This document shows positions 1-7,545 of a stretch of 64,000 nucleotides of DNA, piece by piece; within the stretch, counting starts at the first letter, position 1, and each line of letters starts with the position of its first letter. Source of the stretch: Leifsonia soli (GTDB taxonomy: Bacteria; Actinomycetota; Actinomycetes; Actinomycetales; Microbacteriaceae); assembly GCF_013408745.1 (NCBI RefSeq), contig NZ_JACCBJ010000001.1:558001-622000 (forward strand). Direction: 5' to 3'. The notes under the pieces are model-generated. The model did no database searches and was not told the origin of the DNA. It saw only the letters and a program-made list of their open reading frames with translations. The translations under genes were made by a program, and so were the position numbers.

Positions 1-2
1 AT

Positions 3-227
3 CCCGAGCTGGTGCTGGCCACGGGGACGCCCGTCGTGGTGGTCGGCGCGGACAACGCGGCCGCCCGGTGGACCCGGCAGGTCGTGGATGCGGTGCGGGC
101 GACGTGCCGTTCGGTGCTCGTGGTGGACATGGGCGGGCGTCCCGATCCCTCGTACGCCGACATCGCGACGTACGGATTCGACCGCCGTCACGGCGCCGCG
201 CTGCTCGGACTGCTGACCGGCCGCTGA
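3..227 (+). CDS. C-terminal end of a glycoside hydrolase family 3 protein (partial)
   Basis: Only the last 74 codons are in the window; the reading frame is open to the left edge. The segment reads as an alternating beta/alpha end domain with the phrases ATGTPVVVVG and IATYGF, followed by a last helix ending in LLGLLTGR. This resembles the C-terminal domain of GH3 beta-N-acetylhexosaminidases and glucosidases, where a similar LATY...LLTG segment closes the protein. A ROK-type sugar regulator lies next to it in the opposite direction, which fits a sugar-hydrolase gene. The family is an inference from a short fragment; the catalytic domain is not visible. Confidence 0.55.
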   Translation, partial: PELVLATGTPVVVVGADNAAARWTRQVVDAVRATCRSVLVVDMGGRPDPSYADIATYGFDRRHGAALLGLLTGR

Positions 228-243
228 CCTGCCGGTGATCCCG

Positions 244-1383
244 TCAGCGCGCCCAGCTGACCCCGAGCGCCGACTTCAGCGCGTACTGCGCCGCCCCGCG
301 GTAGGGGTGCTCTTGCGGAACCCGGGCGTACCGGAAGCTGAGCGGCATGGCCGCCTTGACGGGATGCCGGGCCGCCTCGGCGCGCAGGTGGCCGATGAAC
401 TCCGGCCCGAGGCGAGGCGCAGCACCGCCGAGCACGATGTTCGGGACGTCGAGCGCCGCGGCGACGAGCAGGAGGGCGCGGGCGAGCACGCGCGCGCCGT
501 CCGCGATCCGTTCCCGTGAGTCCGGAGCGGCGGCGAGGGCGGCGAGGTCGAGGGCCTCGAGGTCGGTGCCGTGGGGGAGTCCGAGCAGACTGGTCACCGA
601 GACGACCTCCTCGAGGCAGCCGCGGTTGCCGCAGGCGCAGAGCGGCGCTTCCGGCCCGAACAGCACGGGCACGTGGCCGATCTCGCCGGCGCGGTGGGCG
701 GCGCCGCTGACGACCTCGCCGTCGATGATGACGGCCGCACCCACTCCGGTGCTCAGTGAGACGAACAACTGGTTCGCCCCGAAATCGTCCGACGTGATCG
801 CGTCGGCGATCGCCTCCGCGTCGGCGTCGTTGATGAGGTGGATGGGCGCATCGACGATCCCGGAGAGCTCGCGTGCCAGGTCGACATCCGTCCATCCCAG
901 CTGCACCGACTCGCGGATCAGCGTGCCGTCGGCGATGCCGGGGACCTGGACCCCGACCGCCACGATCCGTGCCGAGGTGGAGGCGACCAGCCGTCGCGCG
1001 ACGGAGCGCACGTCCTCGAGGGACCCGGGGGTCGCCGCGCGGTGCGTGAGCGTGGCGAGCTCGTCGCCCAGCAGGTCGACGACCGCGCCGCGGACGAGTC
1101 CCGGCTGCACGAGCAGGGCGAGCAGGACGTGATTCTCGGCGGCGATGCGGAGGGTGGTCGCGCGCTTTCCCCCGGTGCTCTCGGCGAGCTGCCCTTCGAT
1201 CACGAGTCCGTCGGCGATGAGCCCGGCGAGCAGGGAGGAGACGGTCGCACTGGTCAGGCCGGTGCGTCGAGCGATCGCCGCCCGGGTCGCCGTGCCGTTC
1301 CCCGACAGCACGAGTTGCAGGGCGGTGGTGAGATTCCGCTCGCGGACGGCGGCCTGCGTCGCCTTGCCGTGCTCCTCTGCCAC
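244..1383 (-). CDS. ROK-family transcriptional regulator
   Basis: 379 residues, GTG start. Residues about 15-75 form a winged helix-turn-helix (TRAAIARRTGLTSATVSSLLAGL), followed by a ROK sugar-kinase-like domain. The ROK zinc signature is present as CACGNRGCLEE near residue 255, and a glycine-rich DGEVVSGAAHRAGEIGH segment precedes it. Length and architecture match NagC/XylR-type repressors that sense a sugar or sugar phosphate. It converges on the neighbouring GH3 gene end, so it may control sugar uptake or hydrolysis genes to the left of the window. Whether it kept kinase activity cannot be seen; proteins with this HTH are usually regulators. Confidence 0.9.
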   Translation of the reverse strand: MAEEHGKATQAAVRERNLTTALQLVLSGNGTATRAAIARRTGLTSATVSSLLAGLIADGLVIEGQLAESTGGKRATTLRIAAENHVLLALLVQPGLVRGAVVDLLGDELATLTHRAATPGSLEDVRSVARRLVASTSARIVAVGVQVPGIADGTLIRESVQLGWTDVDLARELSGIVDAPIHLINDADAEAIADAITSDDFGANQLFVSLSTGVGAAVIIDGEVVSGAAHRAGEIGHVPVLFGPEAPLCACGNRGCLEEVVSVTSLLGLPHGTDLEALDLAALAAAPDSRERIADGARVLARALLLVAAALDVPNIVLGGAAPRLGPEFIGHLRAEAARHPVKAAMPLSFRYARVPQEHPYRGAAQYALKSALGVSWAR

Positions 1384-1511
1384 TGTTCTCCCCGCCGTGT
1401 CGTTGCGTCACGACACTAGCGAATCCACGATTCCCCCGTTCACCCCGCGGGGCTATCCTGGCGGCGCCCGCGTCCGGCGACGACCGCGTGGGCGAGGGGA
1501 TGGGGGACGAG

Positions 1512-3848
1512 ATGGACATCCTGAGCGCCGACAGCAGCTTCGCGAGCCTGTCGACAGCGGATCTGCTCGAGGCACGCGACCTCTACCACTGGCATCTCCT
1601 CAACAAGAAGAATGTGGTGGGCACCGCCGTCGGGCTCTCCCTGATCCGGAAGAGCGATCCGTGGCCGGTCGGCGAGCGGCCGGACGCCGGAGGAGGCGTC
1701 CGCGCAGCGACGCGGGCGCCGGTGCGCGGCGAGCGCACCTTCGACAACTCCGAGGTGCGGGACTACTCGCGCCCGTGCATCCTGGTGCTGGTCGACGCGT
1801 GGATCCCCGCGGACCGCTTCGGCTCCGGTGCGGAGCAGGAGTCGCCGGAAGAGCTGGTGCCGAGCACGCTGTACCTTCCCGACGGGCGCACGGTCCCCGT
1901 CTGCGTGGTCAAGGTGACGCCCTCCGCCCCCGACGCCTCCGTTCTTCCGCCGCGCACCTGGCCGGCGTCGCGCATCGGGGGTGGCTTCCCGCTCGTCAGC
2001 GAGAGCCAGGGCGTGCAGAACCTGGGCAGTGTCGGCACCCTCGTGACGGACGGGCACACCGTGTTCGCGCTGACGAGCCGTCACGTGACCGGGCCGGCGG
2101 GGAGCCCTGTCTCGAGCTTCCTCGGCGGATCGCTCTCCGTGGTGGGCCGGGCGAGTGCGCGCCACCTCACCCGACGGCCGTTCGCCGAGGTGTACCCGCA
2201 GTTCTCCGGCCGCCGCACCTTCGCGACGCTCGACGTCGGCCTGGTCGAGGTGGACGACGTCACGGCCTGGACGTCGCAAGGCTACGGACTCCCGGCGGCG
2301 GGCGCGCTCGCCGACCTCAACGAGCTGAACATCGGCGTCCGGCTCATCGGTGCGCGCGTTCGGGCCTTCGGAGCCGCCTCGGGCGAGCTGCACGGCCGTA
2401 TCGCGGCGCTCTTCTACCGCTATCGCAGCCGCGGGGGCTTCGACGACGTGACCGACGTCCTGATCGCGCCGGACCCCGAGGCGGCCGGGGATGCGGATCC
2501 GGGCGCGGGGGAGTCGCGCCCGGGCGATTCCGGCACGGTGTGGTACCTGGTTCCGGCCGGCGACGGCCCGCTCCGCCCGATCGCGGTGCAGTGGGGCGGG
2601 CAGGGCTTCCTGGGCGCGTCGGGGGCGGGCTTCGACTTCTCGCTCGCCACCAGTTTGAGCGCCATCCTGCGCCTGCTGGATGTGGAACTGGTCGTCGACT
2701 ACAACACCGGCCCCCAGCCCTACTGGGGGAAGACCGGTCACTACACGATCGCGACCTTCGCCTGCGAGCGGGCGACGGATGCGAAGCTCCGGACACTGCT
2801 GACCGCCAACACGGACAGGATCAGCTTCAGCCTCGCGGGCCTCGGGCACGGCACCATCGACACGACGACCGTCCAGGCCAAGAGGAACGGCGGCTTCGTC
2901 CCGCTCGCCGACGTGCCGGACCTGGTCTGGAAGAACCTGCCGGGCGCGGTGAAGGGCGGCCGCGACACCGCGTTCCGCACCGGGCCGGAGCATCCGAACC
3001 ACTTCGCCGACATCGATCAGCTCCTCGACGGGACGACGCTCCGGGCGCGCTGCGTCGACGATCCGGCGAACGTCTCCGTTCCGGTGTGGCAGGACTACTA
3101 CACGCGACTCGGGCACACCGAGCCCGACAAGCGGGGGCTGCTGCCGTTCCGCGTCCAGCAGTTCTTCGACGAGCTGGTCGCGGCGGTGCGGGCGAAGGAC
3201 GTCGTCCGGTACGTCGCCGCCGCTGGTCTCGTCGCGCACTACGTCGGCGACGCCTGCCAGCCGCTCCACGGCTCGTTCCTCGCCGACGGCCTCGAGGACG
3301 GCACGGGGAAGGGCGTCCACTCCGCCTACGAGTCCACGATGATCGACCGCCACGACGTCGAGATCGTGTCGGGGATCGCTCACGCGCTCGACGGAGTTGC
3401 CCTGCCGCCGCTGGTGACCTCCGGTACTGAGGCGGCGGTCGCCGTCGTCCGGCTCATGGACCGGTCGGCGACGGCCATCGATCCGCGCGCCCTCGTCAGC
3501 GCGTACGCCGCCGTCGCGACGAAGCCCGGCGACTCGACGGTCCGGGTCACGGACGCGCTGTGGACCGCGTTCGGCCCGCAGACGATCGGTGTACTCGCCG
3601 ACGGAGCGCTCGCCCTCGCGATGCTCTGGCAGAGCGCCTGGAAGGCGGCGGCAGGGGATGCCGCGTTCTCCTCCGGTGCCCTGGCCGCGGTCGACACGGC
3701 GGCGCTCCAGGCGTTGTACGAGGATCCGGCGTTCGTCCCGTCGCTCACCCTCGACGAGATCGGCCGGGTGCTGCAATCCGCGCCGTCGAGCGGACGCTCC
3801 CGCACCTCGGGCGCGCGTCGGAAGACCGCGCAAAAAAAGACCCCCTGA
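1512..3848 (+). CDS. Fusion: trypsin-like serine peptidase plus S1/P1 nuclease or zinc phospholipase C-like domain
   Basis: Start chosen at ATG 1512 because GGGGGA (1502-1507) lies just before it; ATG 1500 and GTG 1488 are in-frame alternatives. The product has 778 residues and no signal peptide. Residues about 30-395 look like a trypsin-like/Nal1-type peptidase: NVVGTAVGL, then His191 (TSRHV), Asp241 (ATLDVGLVEV) and Ser340 (RPGDSGTVW), a plausible catalytic triad. Residues 405-770 resemble S1/P1 nuclease and zinc-dependent phospholipase C: W405GKTGH410 has the spacing of P1 Trp1/His6; H576YVGD580ACQPLH586 has the spacing of P1 His116/Asp120/His126; a later HSAYE gives the HxxxE form seen in phospholipase C. 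The stop codon lies inside a terminator stem shared with the tRNA. I know no described function for this fusion; substrate and role are unknown. Confidence 0.85.
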   Translation: MDILSADSSFASLSTADLLEARDLYHWHLLNKKNVVGTAVGLSLIRKSDPWPVGERPDAGGGVRAATRAPVRGERTFDNSEVRDYSRPCILVLVDAWIPADRFGSGAEQESPEELVPSTLYLPDGRTVPVCVVKVTPSAPDASVLPPRTWPASRIGGGFPLVSESQGVQNLGSVGTLVTDGHTVFALTSRHVTGPAGSPVSSFLGGSLSVVGRASARHLTRRPFAEVYPQFSGRRTFATLDVGLVEVDDVTAWTSQGYGLPAAGALADLNELNIGVRLIGARVRAFGAASGELHGRIAALFYRYRSRGGFDDVTDVLIAPDPEAAGDADPGAGESRPGDSGTVWYLVPAGDGPLRPIAVQWGGQGFLGASGAGFDFSLATSLSAILRLLDVELVVDYNTGPQPYWGKTGHYTIATFACERATDAKLRTLLTANTDRISFSLAGLGHGTIDTTTVQAKRNGGFVPLADVPDLVWKNLPGAVKGGRDTAFRTGPEHPNHFADIDQLLDGTTLRARCVDDPANVSVPVWQDYYTRLGHTEPDKRGLLPFRVQQFFDELVAAVRAKDVVRYVAAAGLVAHYVGDACQPLHGSFLADGLEDGTGKGVHSAYESTMIDRHDVEIVSGIAHALDGVALPPLVTSGTEAAVAVVRLMDRSATAIDPRALVSAYAAVATKPGDSTVRVTDALWTAFGPQTIGVLADGALALAMLWQSAWKAAAGDAAFSSGALAAVDTAALQALYEDPAFVPSLTLDEIGRVLQSAPSSGRSRTSGARRKTAQKKTP

Positions 3849-3875
3849 TCAGAGAATCCCTGATCAGGGGGTCTT
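3832..3875 (-). terminator. Rho-independent terminator of tRNA-Met, shared with the convergent fusion gene
   Basis: A perfect 15-bp inverted repeat (arms 3837-3851 and 3861-3875, loop of 9) is followed on the minus strand by a T-run (the A-run at 3832-3838 on the plus strand). The U-tract therefore serves the minus-strand tRNA. The stop codon of the plus-strand fusion gene (3846-3848) lies inside the left arm, so the same hairpin can end both transcripts. Confidence 0.85.
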
Positions 3876-3880
3876 ACCGG

Positions 3881-3954
3881 TTGCGGGGGCAGGATTTGAA
3901 CCTACGACCTCTGGGTTATGAGCCCAGCGAGCTACCGAGCTGCTCCACCCCGCG
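3881..3954 (-). tRNA. Initiator tRNA-fMet (CAT)
   Basis: The reverse strand folds as a full cloverleaf: acceptor CGCGGGG with CCCCGCA, anticodon arm CTGGG-CTCATAA-CCCAG, T loop TTCAAAT. The three consecutive G-C pairs beside the anticodon loop and the unpaired C1-A72 position are the marks of the initiator tRNA rather than the elongator. The 3' CCA is not encoded. Confidence 0.95.
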
Positions 3955-4073
3955 GCACAAGAAGAAACTCTAGCACGGGATCGGAGGGGTGGGAAATCGC
4001 GAACACCCGCCCGGGCGCGTCCTGTCCTGTGGACCGGCCGTCCTACTAGAGTCGATCCGAGATAGGGGATGCG

Positions 4074-5156
4074 ATGGCGAGTGTCGTGACGAAGTACCGG
4101 GTGGTCGTGGTCGAGGACGACCCGGACGTGGCCTTCTTCATGAAGACCGTGCTGGAGAAGCGAGCCGATGCGGTCGCCATCGCGGTCACGGACCCGTCCG
4201 TCGCCCTGGCCAGGATCGCCGAGTTCGAACCGGACCTCGTCATCACCGACATCGAGATGCCCGGCATCACCGGCCTCGACCTGCTCAAGGAGCTCCGCGC
4301 CGAGTATCCGGGGATGCCGGTCGTCGTGATGACCGCGCACGTCTCGGTCGACTACGCGGTCTCCGCACTCCGGGCGCAGGCCGACGAGTTCCTGAGCAAG
4401 CCCGTCGCGTCGGCTGAGCTGGTCGCGATCGTGAACCGGCTCGCCGCCGAGGGGCGGATCAAGCGCGCTGCCGCCCGCCGCCAGGTGGTGCTCGCCGTCG
4501 GCGCGCACCCGGACGACGTCGAGATCGGCGTCGGCGGCATCCTCGCCGCCCACCGCGATGCGGGGAACGAGGTCGTCATCCTGACCCTGTCGCGGGGCGC
4601 CCGCGGCGGGGACGCCAACGACCGCCAGCACGAGTCCCTCGCGTCCGCCGAACTGCTGGGCGCCCGGCTGTTCCTCGAAGACCTCGAGGACACCCACATC
4701 TCGGCGGCCGACCCGACGGTCGGGATCATCGAGCGCGTCGTCGCCGAGATCCAGCCGGACATCGTCTACACGCACTCGTCCCACGACCGGCACCAGGACC
4801 ACCGGGCGGTGCACGCCGCGACCAACGTCGCCACCCGTTCCGTGCGCACCGTGTGCTGCTACCAGAGCCCGTCCGCCACCATCGACTTCCGGCCCACCCG
4901 CTTCGTCCCGATCGACGGGTTCACCGACACCAAGCTCCAGCTCCTCGACTGCTTCCGCTCGCAGACCGAATTGCGCGGCTACCTCGAGCCCGACTTCGTG
5001 CTCGCGACGGCCCGCTACTGGTCGCGCTTCGGCGGCGGAAAGAACTGCGAGCCCCTCGAGGTGATGCGCGACACCGCCGACATCTCGGTGCCTGCCTCCG
5101 CCATCCACTCCGACGCCCGCATCGCCGGGAACCGACTGAACAGGACCGCTGAATGA
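4074..5156 (+). CDS. Response-regulator receiver fused to PIG-L/LmbE-type deacetylase
   Basis: 360 residues, ATG with AGGGGA (4064-4069) upstream. Residues 8-120 are a complete CheY-like receiver: acidic pair in VVEDDPD, phospho-acceptor Asp59 (ITDIEMPG), Thr in VMTAH and Lys in LSKPV. A short linker leads to a PIG-L/LmbE deacetylase domain (about 135-340) with the zinc motif AH145PDDVE and H240QDH243. This family removes N-acyl groups from GlcNAc-containing substrates, as in MshB or BshB of low-molecular-weight thiol synthesis. No DNA-binding domain is present, so phosphorylation would act on the enzyme itself; this is an inference. It is the first of eight overlapping genes that include a histidine kinase, the likely phosphodonor, and it overlaps the next gene by 4 nt. 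Confidence 0.92.
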   Translation: MASVVTKYRVVVVEDDPDVAFFMKTVLEKRADAVAIAVTDPSVALARIAEFEPDLVITDIEMPGITGLDLLKELRAEYPGMPVVVMTAHVSVDYAVSALRAQADEFLSKPVASAELVAIVNRLAAEGRIKRAAARRQVVLAVGAHPDDVEIGVGGILAAHRDAGNEVVILTLSRGARGGDANDRQHESLASAELLGARLFLEDLEDTHISAADPTVGIIERVVAEIQPDIVYTHSSHDRHQDHRAVHAATNVATRSVRTVCCYQSPSATIDFRPTRFVPIDGFTDTKLQLLDCFRSQTELRGYLEPDFVLATARYWSRFGGGKNCEPLEVMRDTADISVPASAIHSDARIAGNRLNRTAE

Positions 5157-6166
5157 CCGATTCCCCCCGTACCCGCGTCCTGGTGACGGGAGCAGGCGGC
5201 CCCGCCGGCGTCGCGGTGATCCGCTCGCTGCTCGCCCGGGACGACGTCGACGTCTACGCCGCCGACATGGACGGATGGGCCAGCGGTCTGTACCTGGTGG
5301 AGGAGGGGCGCAGGCGGATCGTGCCGCCCGGGCGGTCGGACGGCTTCGTCGACGCGCTCATCGCGATGAGCCGGGCCGACGGCATCGACGTGCTCTTCTC
5401 GACGGTCGACGTCGAGCTCCCCGGGCTCGCCGCTCGCCGCGACGAGCTGGAGGCGGTCGGGACGAAGCTGGCCGCGCCGTCGCACGACACGCTGGTCACC
5501 TGCCTCGACAAGTTCGCCCTGGTCCAGCGGGTCGGCGACCAGGCGCGCGTCCCGGTCACGCGGCTGCTGAACGCGGAGGGGATCGGCGCCGACTGGACCT
5601 TCCCGGTCATCATCAAGCCGCGCAGCGGCGCCGGATCCCGCGGTGTCCGTCTCATCGCGGACCGCGGCACCCTGGAGGCGCTCGGCACCGACGAGAGCAT
5701 CATCATCCAGGAGAACCTGCCGGGCGAGGAGTTCTCCGTCGACGTGCTCGCCGGGCTCGACGGCGGCGTCATCGCGGCGGTCCCGCGGTCGCGGGAGCGG
5801 GTCGACTCCGGCGTCTCGATCGCCGGGCGCACGGTACGGCGGCCGGAGCTCTCGGACACCGCGGCCGCGGTGGCCCGCGCGATCGGTCTGACCGGCGTCG
5901 CGAACGTGCAGCTGCGCTACAGCTCCGAGGGAACCCCGGCGCTCCTCGAGGTGAATCCGCGCTTCCCCGGTGCCATGCCGCTGACGATCGCGGCGGGCGT
6001 CGACATGCCGTCCCTCCTGCTCGACCTGGTGCTCGGCCGGCCCGTGCCGTCGGCGGTCGACTTCGAGGAGCTCGCGAACGTGCGCTTCCTGGAGGACGTC
6101 TTCCTGGCCCCCGCCGACGTGCTCGTCTCCGAGAACGCGGCGCACGCGGAGGGCCTGGAGGAGTGA
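5153..6166 (+). CDS. ATP-grasp domain ligase (carbamoyl-phosphate-synthase-like)
   Basis: 337 residues. The N-terminus has a Rossmann-like pre-ATP-grasp fold (VLVTGAGGPAGVAVIRSL). The ATP-grasp core follows, with FPVIIKPRSGAGSRGVRL (nucleotide-binding Lys and glycine-rich loop), a late hinge strand IIIQENLPGEEFSVDV, and the metal-binding LLEVNPRFPGAM. Such enzymes join a carboxylate to an amine (or other nucleophile) through an acyl phosphate. The substrate cannot be read from the sequence. It overlaps the deacetylase and the PHP gene by 4 nt on each side, so the three are probably made together and act in one pathway: the deacetylase could expose an amine that this enzyme acylates. Confidence 0.9.
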   Translation: MTDSPRTRVLVTGAGGPAGVAVIRSLLARDDVDVYAADMDGWASGLYLVEEGRRRIVPPGRSDGFVDALIAMSRADGIDVLFSTVDVELPGLAARRDELEAVGTKLAAPSHDTLVTCLDKFALVQRVGDQARVPVTRLLNAEGIGADWTFPVIIKPRSGAGSRGVRLIADRGTLEALGTDESIIIQENLPGEEFSVDVLAGLDGGVIAAVPRSRERVDSGVSIAGRTVRRPELSDTAAAVARAIGLTGVANVQLRYSSEGTPALLEVNPRFPGAMPLTIAAGVDMPSLLLDLVLGRPVPSAVDFEELANVRFLEDVFLAPADVLVSENAAHAEGLEE

Positions 6167-6981
6167 GCGGGACGGAGGCGGGCCGGCTGCCCGCTCTGCT
6201 CCACGGCGACTTCCACGTCCACTCGACGTTCTCGGACGACGCCCGCAGCACGCTCGCGGAGAACATCGCCGCCGCGTCCGCTGTCGGGCTCCGGACCATC
6301 CGCCTCACCGACCACGTGCGCGCCTCGACCGCCTGGGTGCCGGAATTCCTCTCCGCCGTCGCGGCGGAGCCGGTGCCCGACGGGCTGACCGTCCTGACCG
6401 GGGTGGAGGCCAAGCTGCTGCACGCGTCCGGCGCCGTCGACACTCCTTCCGGGCTGGTCGTCGGGCCCGGGGGCGTCGATGCGGTCGTGATCGGCGACCA
6501 CCAGTTCCCGGGGACCGACGGCCCGTGGTCGCCCACCGCGACGCGCGAGCGGCTCGATGCCGGCCTGGCGGTCGACGATGCGCTCGACCTGCTCATCGAG
6601 GGCAGCATCCGCGCCATGGAGCGCACGCCGCACGCGCAGCTGGCGCACTGGTTCTCGATCCTGCCGAAGGTCGGCCTCGACGAGGCTCGGCTCGGCGAGG
6701 AGCGCCTCCTGGCCTGGGCCCAGGCCGCCGCGGCGACCGGGACCATCGTCGAAGTCAACGAGAAGTGGAACTGCCCGGGCCCGGACGCCATCGCGGCGCT
6801 GCTGGACGCCGGCGCCCGCATCGTCGCCTCCACCGACAGCCATGTCGCCACGGACGTGGGACGCTACGAGCGCGTCCCCGCCCTGCTCGCCGAGGCCGCG
6901 GATCGAGCGGTCGCAGAACGGCCGGCCGCAGAACGGCCGGCCGCAGAACGGCCGGCCGCAGAACGTGAGGACGCACGGTGA
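6163..6981 (+). CDS. PHP-domain metal-dependent hydrolase
   Basis: 272 residues from a GTG that overlaps the preceding stop (GTGA). PHP motifs are in order: GDFHVHSTFSDDA, LTDHV, a middle His in HAQLAHW and the final STDSHV. The family includes histidinol phosphatases and nucleases that use a trinuclear metal site; the many His and Asp residues are preserved, so activity is likely. The last 30 residues are a repetitive, uncharged-to-acidic tail (AERPA three times) made by a 15-bp tandem DNA repeat and are probably dispensable. Position inside the coupled operon suggests it removes a phosphate from an intermediate of the deacetylase/ATP-grasp pathway; this is inference. Confidence 0.9.
   Translation: MSGTEAGRLPALLHGDFHVHSTFSDDARSTLAENIAAASAVGLRTIRLTDHVRASTAWVPEFLSAVAAEPVPDGLTVLTGVEAKLLHASGAVDTPSGLVVGPGGVDAVVIGDHQFPGTDGPWSPTATRERLDAGLAVDDALDLLIEGSIRAMERTPHAQLAHWFSILPKVGLDEARLGEERLLAWAQAAAATGTIVEVNEKWNCPGPDAIAALLDAGARIVASTDSHVATDVGRYERVPALLAEAADRAVAERPAAERPAAERPAAEREDAR
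6913..6965 (+). repeat. 15-bp tandem repeat, about 3.5 copies, inside the PHP gene
   Basis: The unit gcagaacggccggcc occurs at 6913, 6928 and 6943, followed by a partial copy at 6958. Each unit adds five residues (AERPA) without shifting frame. The region is a likely length-variable locus. Confidence 0.9.
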
Positions 6982-7160
6982 ACACTGCCCGACACTCCGC
7001 AGAACCGCCCTCCGAACTCCCCGAAGAGCTTCGCGAGCGCATCCAGGACGAACTGGAGCGCGACCGCCGCTGGGAGTACCGCCTCCCCGTCTATGGCGGC
7101 ATCGCCCTCCTGGTCCTCGCCGCGATCGTGGTCGTCCGGACGGTGTTCCTCCATGTCTGA
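6978..7160 (+). CDS. Small single-pass membrane protein of the operon
   Basis: 60 residues, GTG start overlapping the PHP stop by 4 nt. The first 33 residues are highly charged and helical (EELRERIQDELERDRRWEYRL), followed by one hydrophobic segment (YGGIALLVLAAIVVVRTVFL) that reaches the end. This suggests a type II or tail-anchored protein with its charged part in the cytoplasm. It overlaps the following response regulator by 8 nt. I do not recognise a family. Its place just before the receiver and membrane kinase suggests an accessory of the signalling module or an anchor for the pathway enzymes. Confidence 0.75.
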   Translation: MNTARHSAEPPSELPEELRERIQDELERDRRWEYRLPVYGGIALLVLAAIVVVRTVFLHV

Positions 7161-7545
7161 ACGCCAGAAGCGCGTCGTGATCGCGGACGACGACGACGAC
7201 ATCCGCGGCCTGATGACCATCGCCGCCAACCGTGCAGGGGTGGAGATCGTCGCGGCCGTGGACAACGGCTCCGCCGCCCTCGCGGCCGTCCAGGCGGGCG
7301 GGATCGACCTCGCGGTCCTCGACATCTCGATGCCCGGGCTCAACGGCGTGGAGGTGGCCGAGGCGATCCGCGCGGACGACCTCACCCGCTCGACGCTCAT
7401 CCTGATGGTGTCCGCGTCCGTCCAGCTGCTCACCGACCACGGGGTCGTCGCCGACCGGTCGGACAGCTTCATCGTCAAGCCGTTCAGCCCGCGGGTTCTG
7501 TCGACCCGCATCCGGGAGATGCTCGATCTGGAGGAGCCGGCATGA
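7153..7545 (+). CDS. Stand-alone response-regulator receiver protein
   Basis: 130 residues. Start at ATG 7153, inside the end of the small membrane protein gene. It is a single receiver domain: acidic cluster ADDDDD, phospho-acceptor Asp57 (VLDISMPG), Ser in MVSASV and Lys in IVKPF. There is no output domain, so it resembles Spo0F- or CheY-like single-domain regulators that pass phosphate on or act by protein contact. Together with the receiver fused to the deacetylase, the kinase encoded next has two possible receivers in the same operon. It overlaps the kinase gene by 4 nt. Confidence 0.93.
   Translation: MSERQKRVVIADDDDDIRGLMTIAANRAGVEIVAAVDNGSAALAAVQAGGIDLAVLDISMPGLNGVEVAEAIRADDLTRSTLILMVSASVQLLTDHGVVADRSDSFIVKPFSPRVLSTRIREMLDLEEPA

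Noticed and set aside
1512..3848. Two separate genes, a peptidase and a nuclease, joined by a sequencing error
   Set aside because: The frame is continuous, with no start codon plus ribosome binding site or change in codon pattern near codon 400.
6913..6965. CRISPR-like array
   Set aside because: The units are head-to-tail without spacers and are in frame within a gene; no cas genes are present.
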